From: Senimuribacter intestinalis
GTDB taxonomy: Bacteria; Bacillota; Clostridia; Peptostreptococcales; Anaerovoracaceae
Length of the DNA stretch: 64,000 nt
Reading direction: 5' to 3'
NCBI GenBank assembly: GCA_943192975.1
Contig: CALPCJ010000004.1
Coordinates: 241,434-305,433 of the forward strand
Part shown: positions 1-8,898 of the stretch, one piece after another
Numbering within the stretch: position 1 is the first letter of the stretch
Layout: every line of letters starts with the position of its first letter
Translations under genes and position numbers: made by a program
Notes under the pieces: generated by a model
Told to the model about the DNA's origin: nothing
The model's input: only the letters and a program-made list of their open reading frames with translations
Databases searched by the model: none

Positions 1-24
1 TGGTATTATAGATTGGAGAGGTTT

Positions 25-726
25 ATGAGTAAGGATATTACGATTTATCATGGATCACAGCAGATTGTTGAAATTCCTACGTATGGCATTGGAAAGTCAT
101 ACAATGATTATGGGCAGGGATTTTATTGCACTGAGAATATGGAACTGGCAAAGGAGTGGGCATGCCCTATAAAAAGGGACGGTTATTCTAATCAGTACAT
201 CCTTCATACTGATGAGATGCAAGTGATGCATTTGACAAAGGGGAACTTTAACATATTGAATTGGCTGGCAATTCTTTTGAAGAACCGCAAGTTTGATATC
301 AACAGTAATATAGCAAGAAGTGCGAGGGAGTATCTGCTGGAGTATTTTTTGCCCGATACCAAGGGTGTTGATATCATGGTGGGGTATCGAGCAGACGATT
401 CTTATTTTTCTTTTGCGGAAGATTTTATTAACAATACCATTTCGGTACGAGATTTGGGTGTTGCTATGGAACTGGGAACTCTTGGCGAGCAGGTTGTGCT
501 GCTTTCTCCTGCAGCATTTAGCAAAATTGAGTTTGTGCAATATGAAATTGCCGACTATCGGAAATACTATTACAAGCGCGCTCAAAGAGACAGCTTGGCG
601 AGACAGAATTATCAACAGAGAAAGAAAAATCCTGCGATGCTTCGAGAAGATTTGTTTATACTTGATATTATTAGAGAGGATATGAAAAATGATGACCCCC
701 GTTTACAATGCCACATATCTGAGTAA
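25..726 (+). CDS. DUF3990-like protein, probable toxin of a TA pair
   Basis: The N-terminus has the signature IYHGS (about residues 6-10) followed by a DYGQGFYCT segment and a Trp-Ala helix, the pattern of DUF3990 proteins, which I recall as distant members of the ADP-ribosyltransferase superfamily. I start at ATG 25 because GGAGAGG lies at 15-21; an upstream TTG at 13 would place the Shine-Dalgarno inside the gene. There is no signal peptide or membrane segment, so it is probably cytosolic. The 3' end overlaps the downstream HTH gene by 38 bases, a coupling typical of toxin-antitoxin pairs. The family call is from pattern recognition; toxicity and enzymatic activity are inference. Confidence 0.7.
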   Translation: MSKDITIYHGSQQIVEIPTYGIGKSYNDYGQGFYCTENMELAKEWACPIKRDGYSNQYILHTDEMQVMHLTKGNFNILNWLAILLKNRKFDINSNIARSAREYLLEYFLPDTKGVDIMVGYRADDSYFSFAEDFINNTISVRDLGVAMELGTLGEQVVLLSPAAFSKIEFVQYEIADYRKYYYKRAQRDSLARQNYQQRKKNPAMLREDLFILDIIREDMKNDDPRLQCHISE

Positions 727-1321
727 GGCTGCGAAATCAGTCGGAAATATGCTTCATGACGCTGTAATAGAGTTTGGTTACAAAGGAGACGAATTTCTCC
801 ATATGTTTATTCAGTCAGGAATTGCGGAAGAGATTGAAAGCGGAAATCCGAAATATATTGCGGGCAAAAGCGGCATAGAACTTTTTTCAGAAGTTATGGA
901 ACGGACTGTGGGAAAGCAGATTGACGCAGACGTTATTGAAACCTATGAAAAATCTGATGTGTATTGGATTGGCTGGGCACTGACTCATTATCAGTGGTAT
1001 TCGGGACGTAGCTTCAAGGATATTTTAGAGACGGTATCCTTCGATGCCCTGCGGGGGCTTTACGGCACACTTCACGAGACCGATGTACGGAAATTTTATG
1101 AAGTACTGGATGCTCATTTTGCACAGACAGGCAGTAAACTGAAGATTGTTCGTAAAGATTGCGGCCTTACGCAAGAAGAACTTTCCGGGTTGTCCGGTGT
1201 TTCAATCAATACCATTCGTGCCTATGAGCGGAAAAGCAAGGACATCAATAAGGCTCAGGCGGAAATTGTCGTTCGCCTGTCCGGGGCACTGAAATGCGAG
1301 ATGATGGATATTTTGGGGTAG
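689..1321 (+). CDS. HTH (XRE-type) protein, probable antitoxin partner
   Basis: A two-part protein of 210 aa. The first about 150 residues are helical and unrecognised in detail (they resemble the DUF3791-like partners of DUF3990 proteins). The last about 60 residues are a lambda-repressor-type HTH (LTQEELSGLSGVSINTIRAYE). It overlaps the preceding gene by 38 bases, so translation is probably coupled. A DNA-binding antitoxin that autoregulates the pair is the likeliest role, by inference from order and domain content. ATG 689 and ATG 692 are both possible starts. A terminator follows at 1363. Confidence 0.72.
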   Translation: MMTPVYNATYLSKAAKSVGNMLHDAVIEFGYKGDEFLHMFIQSGIAEEIESGNPKYIAGKSGIELFSEVMERTVGKQIDADVIETYEKSDVYWIGWALTHYQWYSGRSFKDILETVSFDALRGLYGTLHETDVRKFYEVLDAHFAQTGSKLKIVRKDCGLTQEELSGLSGVSINTIRAYERKSKDINKAQAEIVVRLSGALKCEMMDILG

Positions 1322-1362
1322 GCGGAGCTGATTGTTTTTACTATTAAAGAAATATAGAGTAA

Positions 1363-1398
1363 AGAACTACAGAAAACTATTGTAGTTCTATTTTTTTT
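1363..1398 (+). terminator. Rho-independent terminator after the TA-like pair
   Basis: AGAACTACA (1363-1371) pairs with TGTAGTTCT (1381-1389) and is followed by a run of eight T at 1391-1398. It sits 40 bases after the stop of the HTH gene. Confidence 0.85.
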
Positions 1399-1499
1399 GG
1401 AAAATAGCAAAGGTGAGTGTTTGGCGAAGGGAGTACAAGAAAAATTTAGATGATTAACATTACGGATTGTTACAATTAAAATGCTGTTTGTTACAGTGT

Positions 1500-1530
1500 A
1501 TGTTTTTGCCGAAATAAGTAGGTTATAATC
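1500..1530 (+). promoter_or_regulatory. Possible promoter of the CHAP protein gene
   Basis: A perfect -10 hexamer TATAAT lies at 1524-1529, 41 bases before the ATG at 1571. No good -35 box is visible at 16-18 bases upstream (GTTTTT is the nearest). The rest of the 1399-1570 gap is AT-rich with a repeated TTGTTACA motif and no other feature I can name. Confidence 0.4.
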
Positions 1531-1570
1531 GGAAAGGGTAAATTTGTAAATATAAGAGAGGGCAAGAATT

Positions 1571-4204
1571 ATGGCTAAAGTAAAACGCTATATTACGTGT
1601 ATTTTGATTTTTGCAATGGTACTAACCAGTGCTGTGACGATGACTGTGGGAGAAGTCGAAGCTGCGGCGAAGGGGACTGCCGAGGATCTAGTGACACAGA
1701 TGCAAAAATATGAAGGGAAAACGTTAAGTGGTGTGAAGTCTGCAATGAAAAGTGCAGGTTATAAGAGTATTTGGAATGAAGGTTATAAATACGATTGGTG
1801 CGCTTGGTATGTGTCTGCATGTGCAAAAAATGTAGGCTTGTCAAAAGAAATTGCGGGAACTACATGGGCATACAATTTACCGGGAAATGTGATACTCGGT
1901 GGAGGAAATGCAGTATTTTTTAACAATGCAGTGCGAAATGATGCAATCTACAAGCGTGTTCCAAAGACCAAGAGTAAGACGAGTCAGTATACGGTAACGA
2001 AAAGGGACAAATATGTTCCGCAAAGGGGAGACTTAATTTTCTTTGATAGTAATGCAAATGGTGTGATTGAGCATGTTGAAATTGTAACTAGTGTTAGTAA
2101 AGATAAGAAAAGAGTATATACCATAGGTGGCAACAAAGGGAACAGTAATTATACATATAGCAAGGTTAGAACGGCTAGCTACTCAAGAACTTCTTCTATC
2201 ATTGCGGCTTATGCAAGACCAAACTATCCGAGTAAGCAGATATTTACAGTAAAATACAACGCCAACGGCGGCAAAGGAACCATGGCGAATACAACCGTGA
2301 CCTATGGAAAAAAGACGCCGCTGAGAAACAATCAGTTTGTAAAAGACGGGTACAAGTTTGTCGGCTGGACTGCAAAGCGTGATAATAACACTTGGCGCTA
2401 TATTCAGCCAAATGGAAGTAAAGACGGCTGGTATGCAGAAGGAAAACAGCCGAGTGGATGGAAAAAGTATGTTTATCGTAATCAGGAAAATGTACTACAT
2501 ACCTATAACAAAAACAAGGGTGTTGTAACTTTCTATGCACAGTGGGAAAAAGCGCCTGTACACACATTCTACTATGATACAAAGGGAGGTTCTGCAACAC
2601 CGCCATCGATGCAGGTTGCCGAAAGCACAAGATTTTCCATTACACAGCTGCTTCCGGAAAAAGAGGGCTGCATGTTTGAAGGTTGGACTGTTCGTCGTAC
2701 AGCGGATAACAAATGCTACGTAACCGGAAAAGGCTGGCTCACCGATGCAGAAATTAAGAGCAAAGGCTATACTAAACGCATTTATACGCCGGGCGAAGGA
2801 TATACGTTGGATGCTGCGTGGACAAACGGCTATAGTGGTGTAAGCAATTACATCTTTGAGGCTCAGTGGAAGCGACAGGAGGAGTTGTCCTTCACAGCTA
2901 ATTATGATGCTAATGGCGGCAGTGGAACTATGGCATATACCACAATCAAGGTAGGAGAGCCGACACCTTTACGTAAAAATCAGTTTACAAGAGACGGATA
3001 CGAATTTGTGGGTTGGACAGCGCAGAAGAATGGTCTGGAATGGGTGTATACCAACGGAAACGGAACATCAGGCTGGTATGAGGAAAATACACAGCCTACC
3101 GGTTGGAAAAAATATGTTTACAAAGATCAGCAGAACATTATTTACAATTCGGAGAGCATGGATAAGTGTGAAGTTACTTACTATGCACAGTGGAAAGAAA
3201 CTGATGAACAAACCTTTACTATAAAGTACATATCGAACGGCGGTAACGGTTATATGGATGATACTACCGTTATTTATGGAAACGCAACACCGCTCAGAAA
3301 AAATCAGTTCATTAAAAATGATTGTACTTTTGCAGGCTGGACTGCAATGCGTGATAACGGGACTTGGCGGTATATAAGTCCTGATGGCAGCAAAGATGGT
3401 TGGTATGCTGAAGGCAGACAGCCTGAAAACTGGGAAAAGTTTGTATATAAAGATGGTGTAAACGTTTACTATACTTATGACAAAAATAAAGGTGAAGTGT
3501 ATTTTGTTGCACGGTGGGAAAAGAACACTTCTCAGGAGCCGGTAGAAAAGCCGGACACACCAGAACCGCCGGTAAGCGAGCCGGAGATAATCGGTTATGT
3601 TTCCGAGGCGGAATACAACGCTAAGTATGCTGGAAATAGTGCCTATGAGGCAACGCCTTATTATCGATATGCGACTCGACAGAAAGAGTACACCAAAAGC
3701 ACCGCCAGTTCCATGGCAGGTTGGACCCTTTACAATCAGATAACTACACCGGGTTCTTCTACATGGAGTAAGACAAAGCCGACAAGCGGCACTTATGAAA
3801 CCGGTTATCAGTATTACTGCTGGGGTTGGGAGCATAAGGGCGACTGGACTTTCTATTATGACGACAACTATAACGATGCAGTTGCGTGGATTAAGAAAAA
3901 CTACACCGTCTGGAATTATAACCAGTTCCGTTACTTCTGGCAGGTGTACTCCACTAACAAAGGAAGCAGTGTCAAAGTCAGCCAGACCGTTAATTATCGT
4001 GATAATGCCGGCAAGACCGGAACAAAGGCGATTTCCGACACCAAACTTTGGTATGACGGTGTCGTTTATCGCCAGAAAGCAAGTACAAAATACCAGTACT
4101 GGAGATGGAGCAACTGGTCTGCGTGGAGCAGCTGGTCAACGCAGAAACAGACAACCGGAGATACAGTGAAAGAAGAACGCCAGTATTATGTGGTGAAGAA
4201 ATAG
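1571..4204 (+). CDS. Secreted CHAP-domain protein with Listeria-Bacteroides repeats
   Basis: Residues 1-32 are a signal peptide ending near VEAAA. Residues about 38-215 form a CHAP-type cysteine amidase/endopeptidase domain with candidate catalytic Cys77 (YDWCAW), His168 (IEHVEI) and Asn188 (GGNKG). Four Flg_new / Listeria-Bacteroides repeats follow (about 222-650), each beginning near YNANGG and containing GWTA and WYAEG blocks. A Pro-rich linker then leads to a C-terminal Trp-rich region with WSNWSAWSSW. There is no LPXTG motif or SLH domain, so how it is held at the surface is unknown. It probably cleaves peptidoglycan peptides outside the cell. The start has AGAGAGGG upstream. The same WSxW signature recurs in the secreted protein at 15558. 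Confidence 0.85.
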   Translation: MAKVKRYITCILIFAMVLTSAVTMTVGEVEAAAKGTAEDLVTQMQKYEGKTLSGVKSAMKSAGYKSIWNEGYKYDWCAWYVSACAKNVGLSKEIAGTTWAYNLPGNVILGGGNAVFFNNAVRNDAIYKRVPKTKSKTSQYTVTKRDKYVPQRGDLIFFDSNANGVIEHVEIVTSVSKDKKRVYTIGGNKGNSNYTYSKVRTASYSRTSSIIAAYARPNYPSKQIFTVKYNANGGKGTMANTTVTYGKKTPLRNNQFVKDGYKFVGWTAKRDNNTWRYIQPNGSKDGWYAEGKQPSGWKKYVYRNQENVLHTYNKNKGVVTFYAQWEKAPVHTFYYDTKGGSATPPSMQVAESTRFSITQLLPEKEGCMFEGWTVRRTADNKCYVTGKGWLTDAEIKSKGYTKRIYTPGEGYTLDAAWTNGYSGVSNYIFEAQWKRQEELSFTANYDANGGSGTMAYTTIKVGEPTPLRKNQFTRDGYEFVGWTAQKNGLEWVYTNGNGTSGWYEENTQPTGWKKYVYKDQQNIIYNSESMDKCEVTYYAQWKETDEQTFTIKYISNGGNGYMDDTTVIYGNATPLRKNQFIKNDCTFAGWTAMRDNGTWRYISPDGSKDGWYAEGRQPENWEKFVYKDGVNVYYTYDKNKGEVYFVARWEKNTSQEPVEKPDTPEPPVSEPEIIGYVSEAEYNAKYAGNSAYEATPYYRYATRQKEYTKSTASSMAGWTLYNQITTPGSSTWSKTKPTSGTYETGYQYYCWGWEHKGDWTFYYDDNYNDAVAWIKKNYTVWNYNQFRYFWQVYSTNKGSSVKVSQTVNYRDNAGKTGTKAISDTKLWYDGVVYRQKASTKYQYWRWSNWSAWSSWSTQKQTTGDTVKEERQYYVVKK

Positions 4205-4218
4205 GAGAATGAATTTAG

Positions 4219-4767
4219 ATGAAATATTCATTAAGCATAAAGCACGCAATCATGAGCATTTTGCTCATGATTGCAATTTTGGCAGCATTTATGCCATTGG
4301 AGAATACATATGCAGCGTCTAAAACGGGCTTTGAGTATGGAAACATAAAAATTGCAGTCAAAACAAAGTATCAGGTGAAACTGCTTGATAAAAATGGAAA
4401 GTTAATTCCTGCATCTGATGTAACATGGAAAACAGCCGATAAGTCTATTGCGAAGATAAACAAAAAAGGTATGCTTTCTGGTGTAAAGAAGGGAAAGACG
4501 AAAGTAATCGCAAAGTATAAAGGGAAAACGTATAAAACGACGGTACGTGTTTATAAATTTGATATTAAAAAACTAAAGAAATCCTTTGGAATTCCTTCAA
4601 AGGTTAAAGTTAAAGTGAAAAAGGAAGAAGTCTATTACTGGTGGGAAGCGCAGGCATGGATGGTTCCTGTACAAATTAGTTTGACAGATGGAACACCTAT
4701 TGCTAGTGCAGACTGTGAAGTTACATCACCAGATATTATGAAGAACATATGGGTGAATAAGAATTAA
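4219..4767 (+). CDS. Secreted Big2-domain protein
   Basis: A signal peptide (residues 1-33, ending TYAAS) precedes one bacterial Ig-like group 2 domain: the VTWKTADKSIAKINKKG and GVKKGKTKVIAKYKGKTY blocks are diagnostic of the Big2 fold. The last about 60 residues are unrecognised and rich in Lys and Val. It lies 14 bases after the CHAP gene and is probably cotranscribed. A 13-bp perfect hairpin lies inside the signal-peptide codons (4246-4274). The role is inferred to be surface adhesion or scaffolding; no enzymatic motif is visible. Confidence 0.78.
   Translation: MKYSLSIKHAIMSILLMIAILAAFMPLENTYAASKTGFEYGNIKIAVKTKYQVKLLDKNGKLIPASDVTWKTADKSIAKINKKGMLSGVKKGKTKVIAKYKGKTYKTTVRVYKFDIKKLKKSFGIPSKVKVKVKKEEVYYWWEAQAWMVPVQISLTDGTPIASADCEVTSPDIMKNIWVNKN
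4246..4274 (+). other. Perfect 13-bp hairpin inside signal-peptide codons
   Basis: GCAATCATGAGCA (4246-4258), loop TTT, then TGCTCATGATTGC (4262-4274), followed by AATTTT. The stem is perfect and begins 28 bases after the ATG of the Big2 gene. It could act as an attenuator or as an mRNA structure affecting translation or stability. Confidence 0.6.
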
Positions 4768-4781
4768 GAAATAAAGAAAAC

Positions 4782-5348
4782 ATGAGAATAAAAAGAGCTA
4801 TTTGTATTTGTTTCATTATTATAATTGCATTTTCATTTTCGTGTTGCTCTGTTGGAAAGGAAAGTACTCGTAATGAGGAGCAGGTTATGGAAAATGAATT
4901 GATATCAGGATTTAACGGGACTAATTGGGGGTTTATTTCTTCTAAAACAGGAGACTTTGTAATCGAGCCACAGTTTATAGATGCAGACAAATTTTCGGAT
5001 TGTGGATTAGCACCGGTGCAAATTGGTGAAAAGTGGGGTTATATAAATGAAGAAGGAGATTTTATAATTGAGCCTCAATATGATGCCGCTGGAGTATTCT
5101 CCAAGGCTGGTATAGCAGCCGTTTTTCTTAATGGGAAGTGGGGATGCATAAATACTAAAGGAACAATTATTGTTGAACCTAAATTTCATGAATTAGGAAG
5201 ATTTGGAGATTACTATGTAGAATATCCAGATAATGATTTGAGTTATATTAATTCTGACTTGAGCTATGTCAGGATTTATGACGATGATGATAACCCGATT
5301 TATTCGGCGTATGTTAGAGATGGTACAGCTATTGGAAAACCCGTTTGA
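4782..5348 (+). CDS. WG-repeat lipoprotein, C-terminus lost by frameshift
   Basis: A lipoprotein signal ends in a Cys-Cys pair (FSFSCCSV). It is followed by about three WG repeats (for example KWGYINEEGDFIIEPQYD), a beta-rich motif often found in surface proteins of Firmicutes and Bacteroidetes. Translation stops at 5348 in GKPV, but the adjacent +1 frame continues without a stop to 5520 with a natural-looking protein tail, so the gene looks broken near 5337-5345 (or the read carries an indel there). It lies 14 bases after the Big2 gene and is probably in the same transcript. Function unknown. Confidence 0.72.
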   Translation: MRIKRAICICFIIIIAFSFSCCSVGKESTRNEEQVMENELISGFNGTNWGFISSKTGDFVIEPQFIDADKFSDCGLAPVQIGEKWGYINEEGDFIIEPQYDAAGVFSKAGIAAVFLNGKWGCINTKGTIIVEPKFHELGRFGDYYVEYPDNDLSYINSDLSYVRIYDDDDNPIYSAYVRDGTAIGKPV

Positions 5349-5520
5349 CAGTGAGGATTGGGTGGACTGTATCCTTTGGGATTATGAAGAATACACAATG
5401 CTCATGTATCGTAAAGGCGAAAAGATATATAAACAAAAGACATATAAACAGATGATATTTAAAGATAAAAAAGTTTTTTTGATAGCGATAAATGTTAGGA
5501 AGGAATGGAAATCAGAATGA
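5338..5520 (+). pseudogene. Out-of-frame C-terminal remnant of the WG-repeat lipoprotein
   Basis: In the +1 frame relative to the upstream gene, NPFDSEDWVDCILWDYEEYT and a Lys-rich tail run to a TGA at 5518-5520. It has no start codon with a ribosome binding site, and its composition matches the upstream gene. Removing one base between about 5337 and 5345 would join the two halves. Its stop overlaps the next ATG (ATGA at 5517), the arrangement expected of an intact ancestral operon. Confidence 0.6.
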
Positions 5521-6338
5521 ATTTTAGAAAGCATATTTGTTTAATTCTAGTAGGAATATTATTGATAGTTCAGCTTTCCAGCTGCAGCTTAGAAAGTGAA
5601 ATTAAAGGAACTTGGTATATTATTGATACCGACGGTGATGTGACTCTGGAAATTTTTGATGAGACAGCGGTCTACCACAATAATGGACGGTGGGATGATT
5701 ACTATATTGAGTGGACTTTAGATGAGAACAATTTAGTCCTAAATGCAGAAGGCCATTCCCTTTATTATCAGGTCCTAGATGATCCTGATTATGGACAAGT
5801 TTTATATGATCCGGAAGAGGAAGAAATTGTTGCATGTCATGAACAGGAAAAAGCACAGATTCTAATTAATGAAATATTGGAAGAAGAAGAAAGGGAAAGG
5901 CAAGAAGACCTACAGCGCTTTCAAGAAATCTATGATGAAGTTCAGAAAGCACTTATAGGAACATGGAAAAATGAGAAAGAAGCTTCGTATATGCGTACTC
6001 CCTATATATATGAGAAAGAAACATACGTTTTTGAAGCAGATGGAACATATAGTTATACAAAGGATAGTAGGTACAATGGAACACAAGAATTTGATCGTAA
6101 GGAAGAACTACATGGAACGTATGAAATCGTATGCTATGAAGGCGGGGAAGAATATGAATATGATGGTGGATATCCAGAACCAGAGGATGTTTATTTAGCG
6201 ATAAAATTTTCTGATACGTCGTATACTCAGAATAAATATATGGCGATAAATATAAAGCTATTAAAAGAAGGACATTTAACAGAAGGACAGGATGAAGAAC
6301 TCATGGGTTGGTTCACTGTGTATGAAAAAGCAGAGTAG
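5517..6338 (+). CDS. Putative lipoprotein with lipocalin-like repeat segments
   Basis: A signal with lipobox (LLIVQLSSC) predicts a lipid-anchored extracytoplasmic protein. Two segments begin with a GTW motif (about residues 28-40 and 148-160), followed by beta-rich sequence, resembling lipocalin-like or DUF-type small barrel domains; a charged, Glu-rich coiled stretch (about 115-145) separates them. I start at ATG 5517, which overlaps the TGA of the upstream frame (ATGA), with GGAAGGA upstream. ATG 5505 is in frame but would lie directly on the Shine-Dalgarno. Function unknown. Confidence 0.7.
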   Translation: MNFRKHICLILVGILLIVQLSSCSLESEIKGTWYIIDTDGDVTLEIFDETAVYHNNGRWDDYYIEWTLDENNLVLNAEGHSLYYQVLDDPDYGQVLYDPEEEEIVACHEQEKAQILINEILEEEERERQEDLQRFQEIYDEVQKALIGTWKNEKEASYMRTPYIYEKETYVFEADGTYSYTKDSRYNGTQEFDRKEELHGTYEIVCYEGGEEYEYDGGYPEPEDVYLAIKFSDTSYTQNKYMAINIKLLKEGHLTEGQDEELMGWFTVYEKAE

Positions 6339-6448
6339 CTCGAATTCTTCACAGGCGGAAAGCTTTGCGGTTCGGCAGATTTTAATGTGCATGACTCAAG
6401 AGACGCTGAGACTATCTATATTAACCTAGACTAACAAGGATACAAAAG

Positions 6449-7192
6449 ATGAACTACGCAGTATTAACAAATCTTGGCGACCGTCAGGAAAATGAAGATT
6501 ATATCAAATTTCAAATCAAAGAAGACAAAGCCATCTTTGTTTTAGCTGATGGACTGGGTGGACACGGAGATGGGCAATTAGCTTCTTCGACAGTTTGTAA
6601 TGCGGTAATGGATCTCTGGAATCAAAAATTAACTGAACACACACCGATTGAATGGCGACTTGCAAAACTTTTTGATGGAGCCCAGGAGGCTCTTCTGACT
6701 TTACAAAAAGAAAAAGGTATAGAGGGAAAAGCGAAGACTACATTAGTTATTCTGATGATAGAAGGAGATAGCTGCATTTGGGGTCATATTGGTGACTCGA
6801 GGCTATATTTTCTTCAAAATCATAAAATTGTGGAAAGAACTCTTGATCATAGTGTACCCCAAATGCTGGTTAATTCAGGAGCCATAAAGGAAAAGAAAAT
6901 TCGTGGACACGAGGACAGATCTGTGATTCTTCGAGCCATGGGCACACCGTGGGAGGAACCAAGATACGAAATCGGTCAAATCCATCAGGTGAAGTTAAAT
7001 GATTCTTTTCTGCTGTGTTCTGATGGATTTTGGGAACTCATAGTAGAAAAGCAGATGGAAAAACTGAAAAAGAAAGCGGCAAGTTGCCAAGAATGGATTT
7101 CCATGATGGCGGAGATTGTAAAGAAGAACGGACAAGGTAAAAATATGGATAACTATTCGGCAATTACAGTTCACATAGGAGATGAGCGATGA
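6449..7192 (+). CDS. PP2C-family Ser/Thr protein phosphatase (PrpC-like)
   Basis: A cytosolic single-domain PP2C phosphatase of about 247 aa, the usual length of bacterial PrpC/Stp. Visible metal-binding motifs are RQENED (residues 12-17), LADGLGGHG with its DGxGG core, GDSRLYF, CSDGFW and the final DNYSA. It would remove phosphate from targets of the two kinases encoded downstream. Its stop overlaps the next start by 4 bases, the first link of a tightly packed run. The 110 bases before it hold no clear promoter. Confidence 0.9.
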   Translation: MNYAVLTNLGDRQENEDYIKFQIKEDKAIFVLADGLGGHGDGQLASSTVCNAVMDLWNQKLTEHTPIEWRLAKLFDGAQEALLTLQKEKGIEGKAKTTLVILMIEGDSCIWGHIGDSRLYFLQNHKIVERTLDHSVPQMLVNSGAIKEKKIRGHEDRSVILRAMGTPWEEPRYEIGQIHQVKLNDSFLLCSDGFWELIVEKQMEKLKKKAASCQEWISMMAEIVKKNGQGKNMDNYSAITVHIGDER

Positions 7193-8898
7193 GAGAAAGT
7201 GTGAAAAAGATAAAACGATATATAGAATTTACAGTTTTGTTTATTTTAGTACTCACAACACCGGTCTTTGCGGACTCGTTGGATATATCAGCAGTCAGTG
7301 TAAATATGCCGGATTTTAGAGTATACCTTCCGTCTGTTGATGAAGGCACTTTAGATACAGAGCTTTGGCAATTATATCTAAACCAAAATGAAGTGGAAAT
7401 TGAATCGATAGACACTTTTGGTGAACTTGGGGAAGGGATTGAATATTACTTTTTAATTGATACGTCCACATCAATATCAGATCCGTACTTTAGCAGTATG
7501 AAGACAGGATTAATAAGCTTCATTAAGGACTTAGATAAAAAAGATAAGGTTACCTTGGCGACTTTTGGAAAGAAAGTACAAATCCTTTGCGAGAGTAAGA
7601 CTCATAGCAAAGTACCTATTTCTAAAATTGAGAAGTTAGGGAATATAGAAAATCAAACAAAGTTATTTGAAGCGATGACCTTAGTTGCGCAGAAAGCAAA
7701 TGACGGATCTGATTTAAGAAAGGTTATGGTGCTGCTTTCTGATGGAGAAGATGTAGCCTTAGGCTCAAATACGAAGCAAGAAGCTCTTGAAGCTTTGCGG
7801 AATGCAGGAATTAGCTTATACACATTGACCTATGATAATACAGTTGCTGCATATATTAACAGCAATGGAGAAATGGCAAGAAAGCTGGGTGGACGGAATT
7901 ACAGTGTAAGGCAAACCAGTCAAAGTGTTGAATCATCTTTGCAAAAGGTACAAAAAAGCTTGAATAATAGCACTGTGATACAGGCCAAGGCAGAGACAAA
8001 TATCATTCCAAAAGATTTTAGAATTACTCTGGATTTTGGAATTGAAAGTTTTGCACCAGTACAAAAGAAGTTATCTCCTACAAGGTATCAAAAGGATATG
8101 ACAAATCCGGAGATTATTTCAGTTGAGCGAGATGGAAAGTATCAGTTAAAGGTTGTATTTAGTGAAAGTGTACAAGGCGCAGGAACTCTGGAAAACTACC
8201 ACGTGACAGTAAATGGAAAAGAAGTGAGGCTAACAGGGGTTTCCTATTCGGACAAAACTTTTATTGCCCTATTAAAGACAAAAGAGTCTATCGCGGGGGG
8301 AAAATATTGCATAGAAGGAAATGATATCTATGATAATTCTTTAGAAAAGAATACCCTAGAGTCTTTTGAGGGAGAAGTATCGGGAGATTGGTACGTTACC
8401 TATCTTTTGAAAGTTTTCCTTGCAGAATATTGGTGGTTAGCTTCAGTAGTATTGATAGCAATTATAATAGCTGTTGCACTTTGGATAATAAAACGCAATC
8501 AAGGGTTTGTTACCGTAGAAGGACAAATTGTTTACGGTAAAAATGTAAAACAAAAATATCATTTCAAGGCTGAACTAGAGGAAAGTGACACACAGAAGAT
8601 TGTAGAATTTTCCATTCGTAATGATGGGAAGAGAAAAACCACATTAGAGTATGGAATTGATAGGAGTGTAATTTTGGGGAGATCGAAGATTTGTGAAATA
8701 AGATTCGATGATCCAAATATGTCAAGACAGCATTTTGCAATAGAGGTGATAGGTGGAAATCTGTATATTTCAGACCTAGGAACTGTCAATGGAACTATTT
8801 TGAATGGATTAAAAATCACCTCGAAACGAAAACTGTGTAGCGGTGATACGATTACCGCTGGTAAAACAACGATTAAAGTGAGGTGGACGGATGCGTGA
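7189..8898 (+). CDS. Membrane protein with extracytoplasmic VWA domain and cytoplasmic FHA domain
   Basis: Order: signal peptide (1-29), a short N-terminal beta region, a von Willebrand A domain (about 80-265) with MIDAS-like DTSTS at the YFLIDTSTS strand, a second beta domain resembling a Big/SlpA-type module (about 300-400), one transmembrane helix (about 404-428) and a C-terminal FHA domain (about 485-569) with GRS, SRQH and NGTILNG phosphothreonine-binding loops. The architecture lets an outside ligand signal be read by an inside phosphothreonine-recognition domain. It overlaps the upstream PP2C gene by 4 bases. Confidence 0.88.
   Translation: MRESVKKIKRYIEFTVLFILVLTTPVFADSLDISAVSVNMPDFRVYLPSVDEGTLDTELWQLYLNQNEVEIESIDTFGELGEGIEYYFLIDTSTSISDPYFSSMKTGLISFIKDLDKKDKVTLATFGKKVQILCESKTHSKVPISKIEKLGNIENQTKLFEAMTLVAQKANDGSDLRKVMVLLSDGEDVALGSNTKQEALEALRNAGISLYTLTYDNTVAAYINSNGEMARKLGGRNYSVRQTSQSVESSLQKVQKSLNNSTVIQAKAETNIIPKDFRITLDFGIESFAPVQKKLSPTRYQKDMTNPEIISVERDGKYQLKVVFSESVQGAGTLENYHVTVNGKEVRLTGVSYSDKTFIALLKTKESIAGGKYCIEGNDIYDNSLEKNTLESFEGEVSGDWYVTYLLKVFLAEYWWLASVVLIAIIIAVALWIIKRNQGFVTVEGQIVYGKNVKQKYHFKAELEESDTQKIVEFSIRNDGKRKTTLEYGIDRSVILGRSKICEIRFDDPNMSRQHFAIEVIGGNLYISDLGTVNGTILNGLKITSKRKLCSGDTITAGKTTIKVRWTDA

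Noticed and set aside
3068..3835. Long open frame on the minus strand opposite the CHAP protein gene
   Set aside because: It mirrors the repeat codons of the plus-strand gene, has no ribosome binding site, and its composition (many Cys, Phe and Ser) is that of an antisense shadow.
6339..6448. Promoter for the kinase/FHA locus
   Set aside because: TATATT is present at about 6418, but no -35 hexamer lies at the right distance, so the true promoter may be further upstream.
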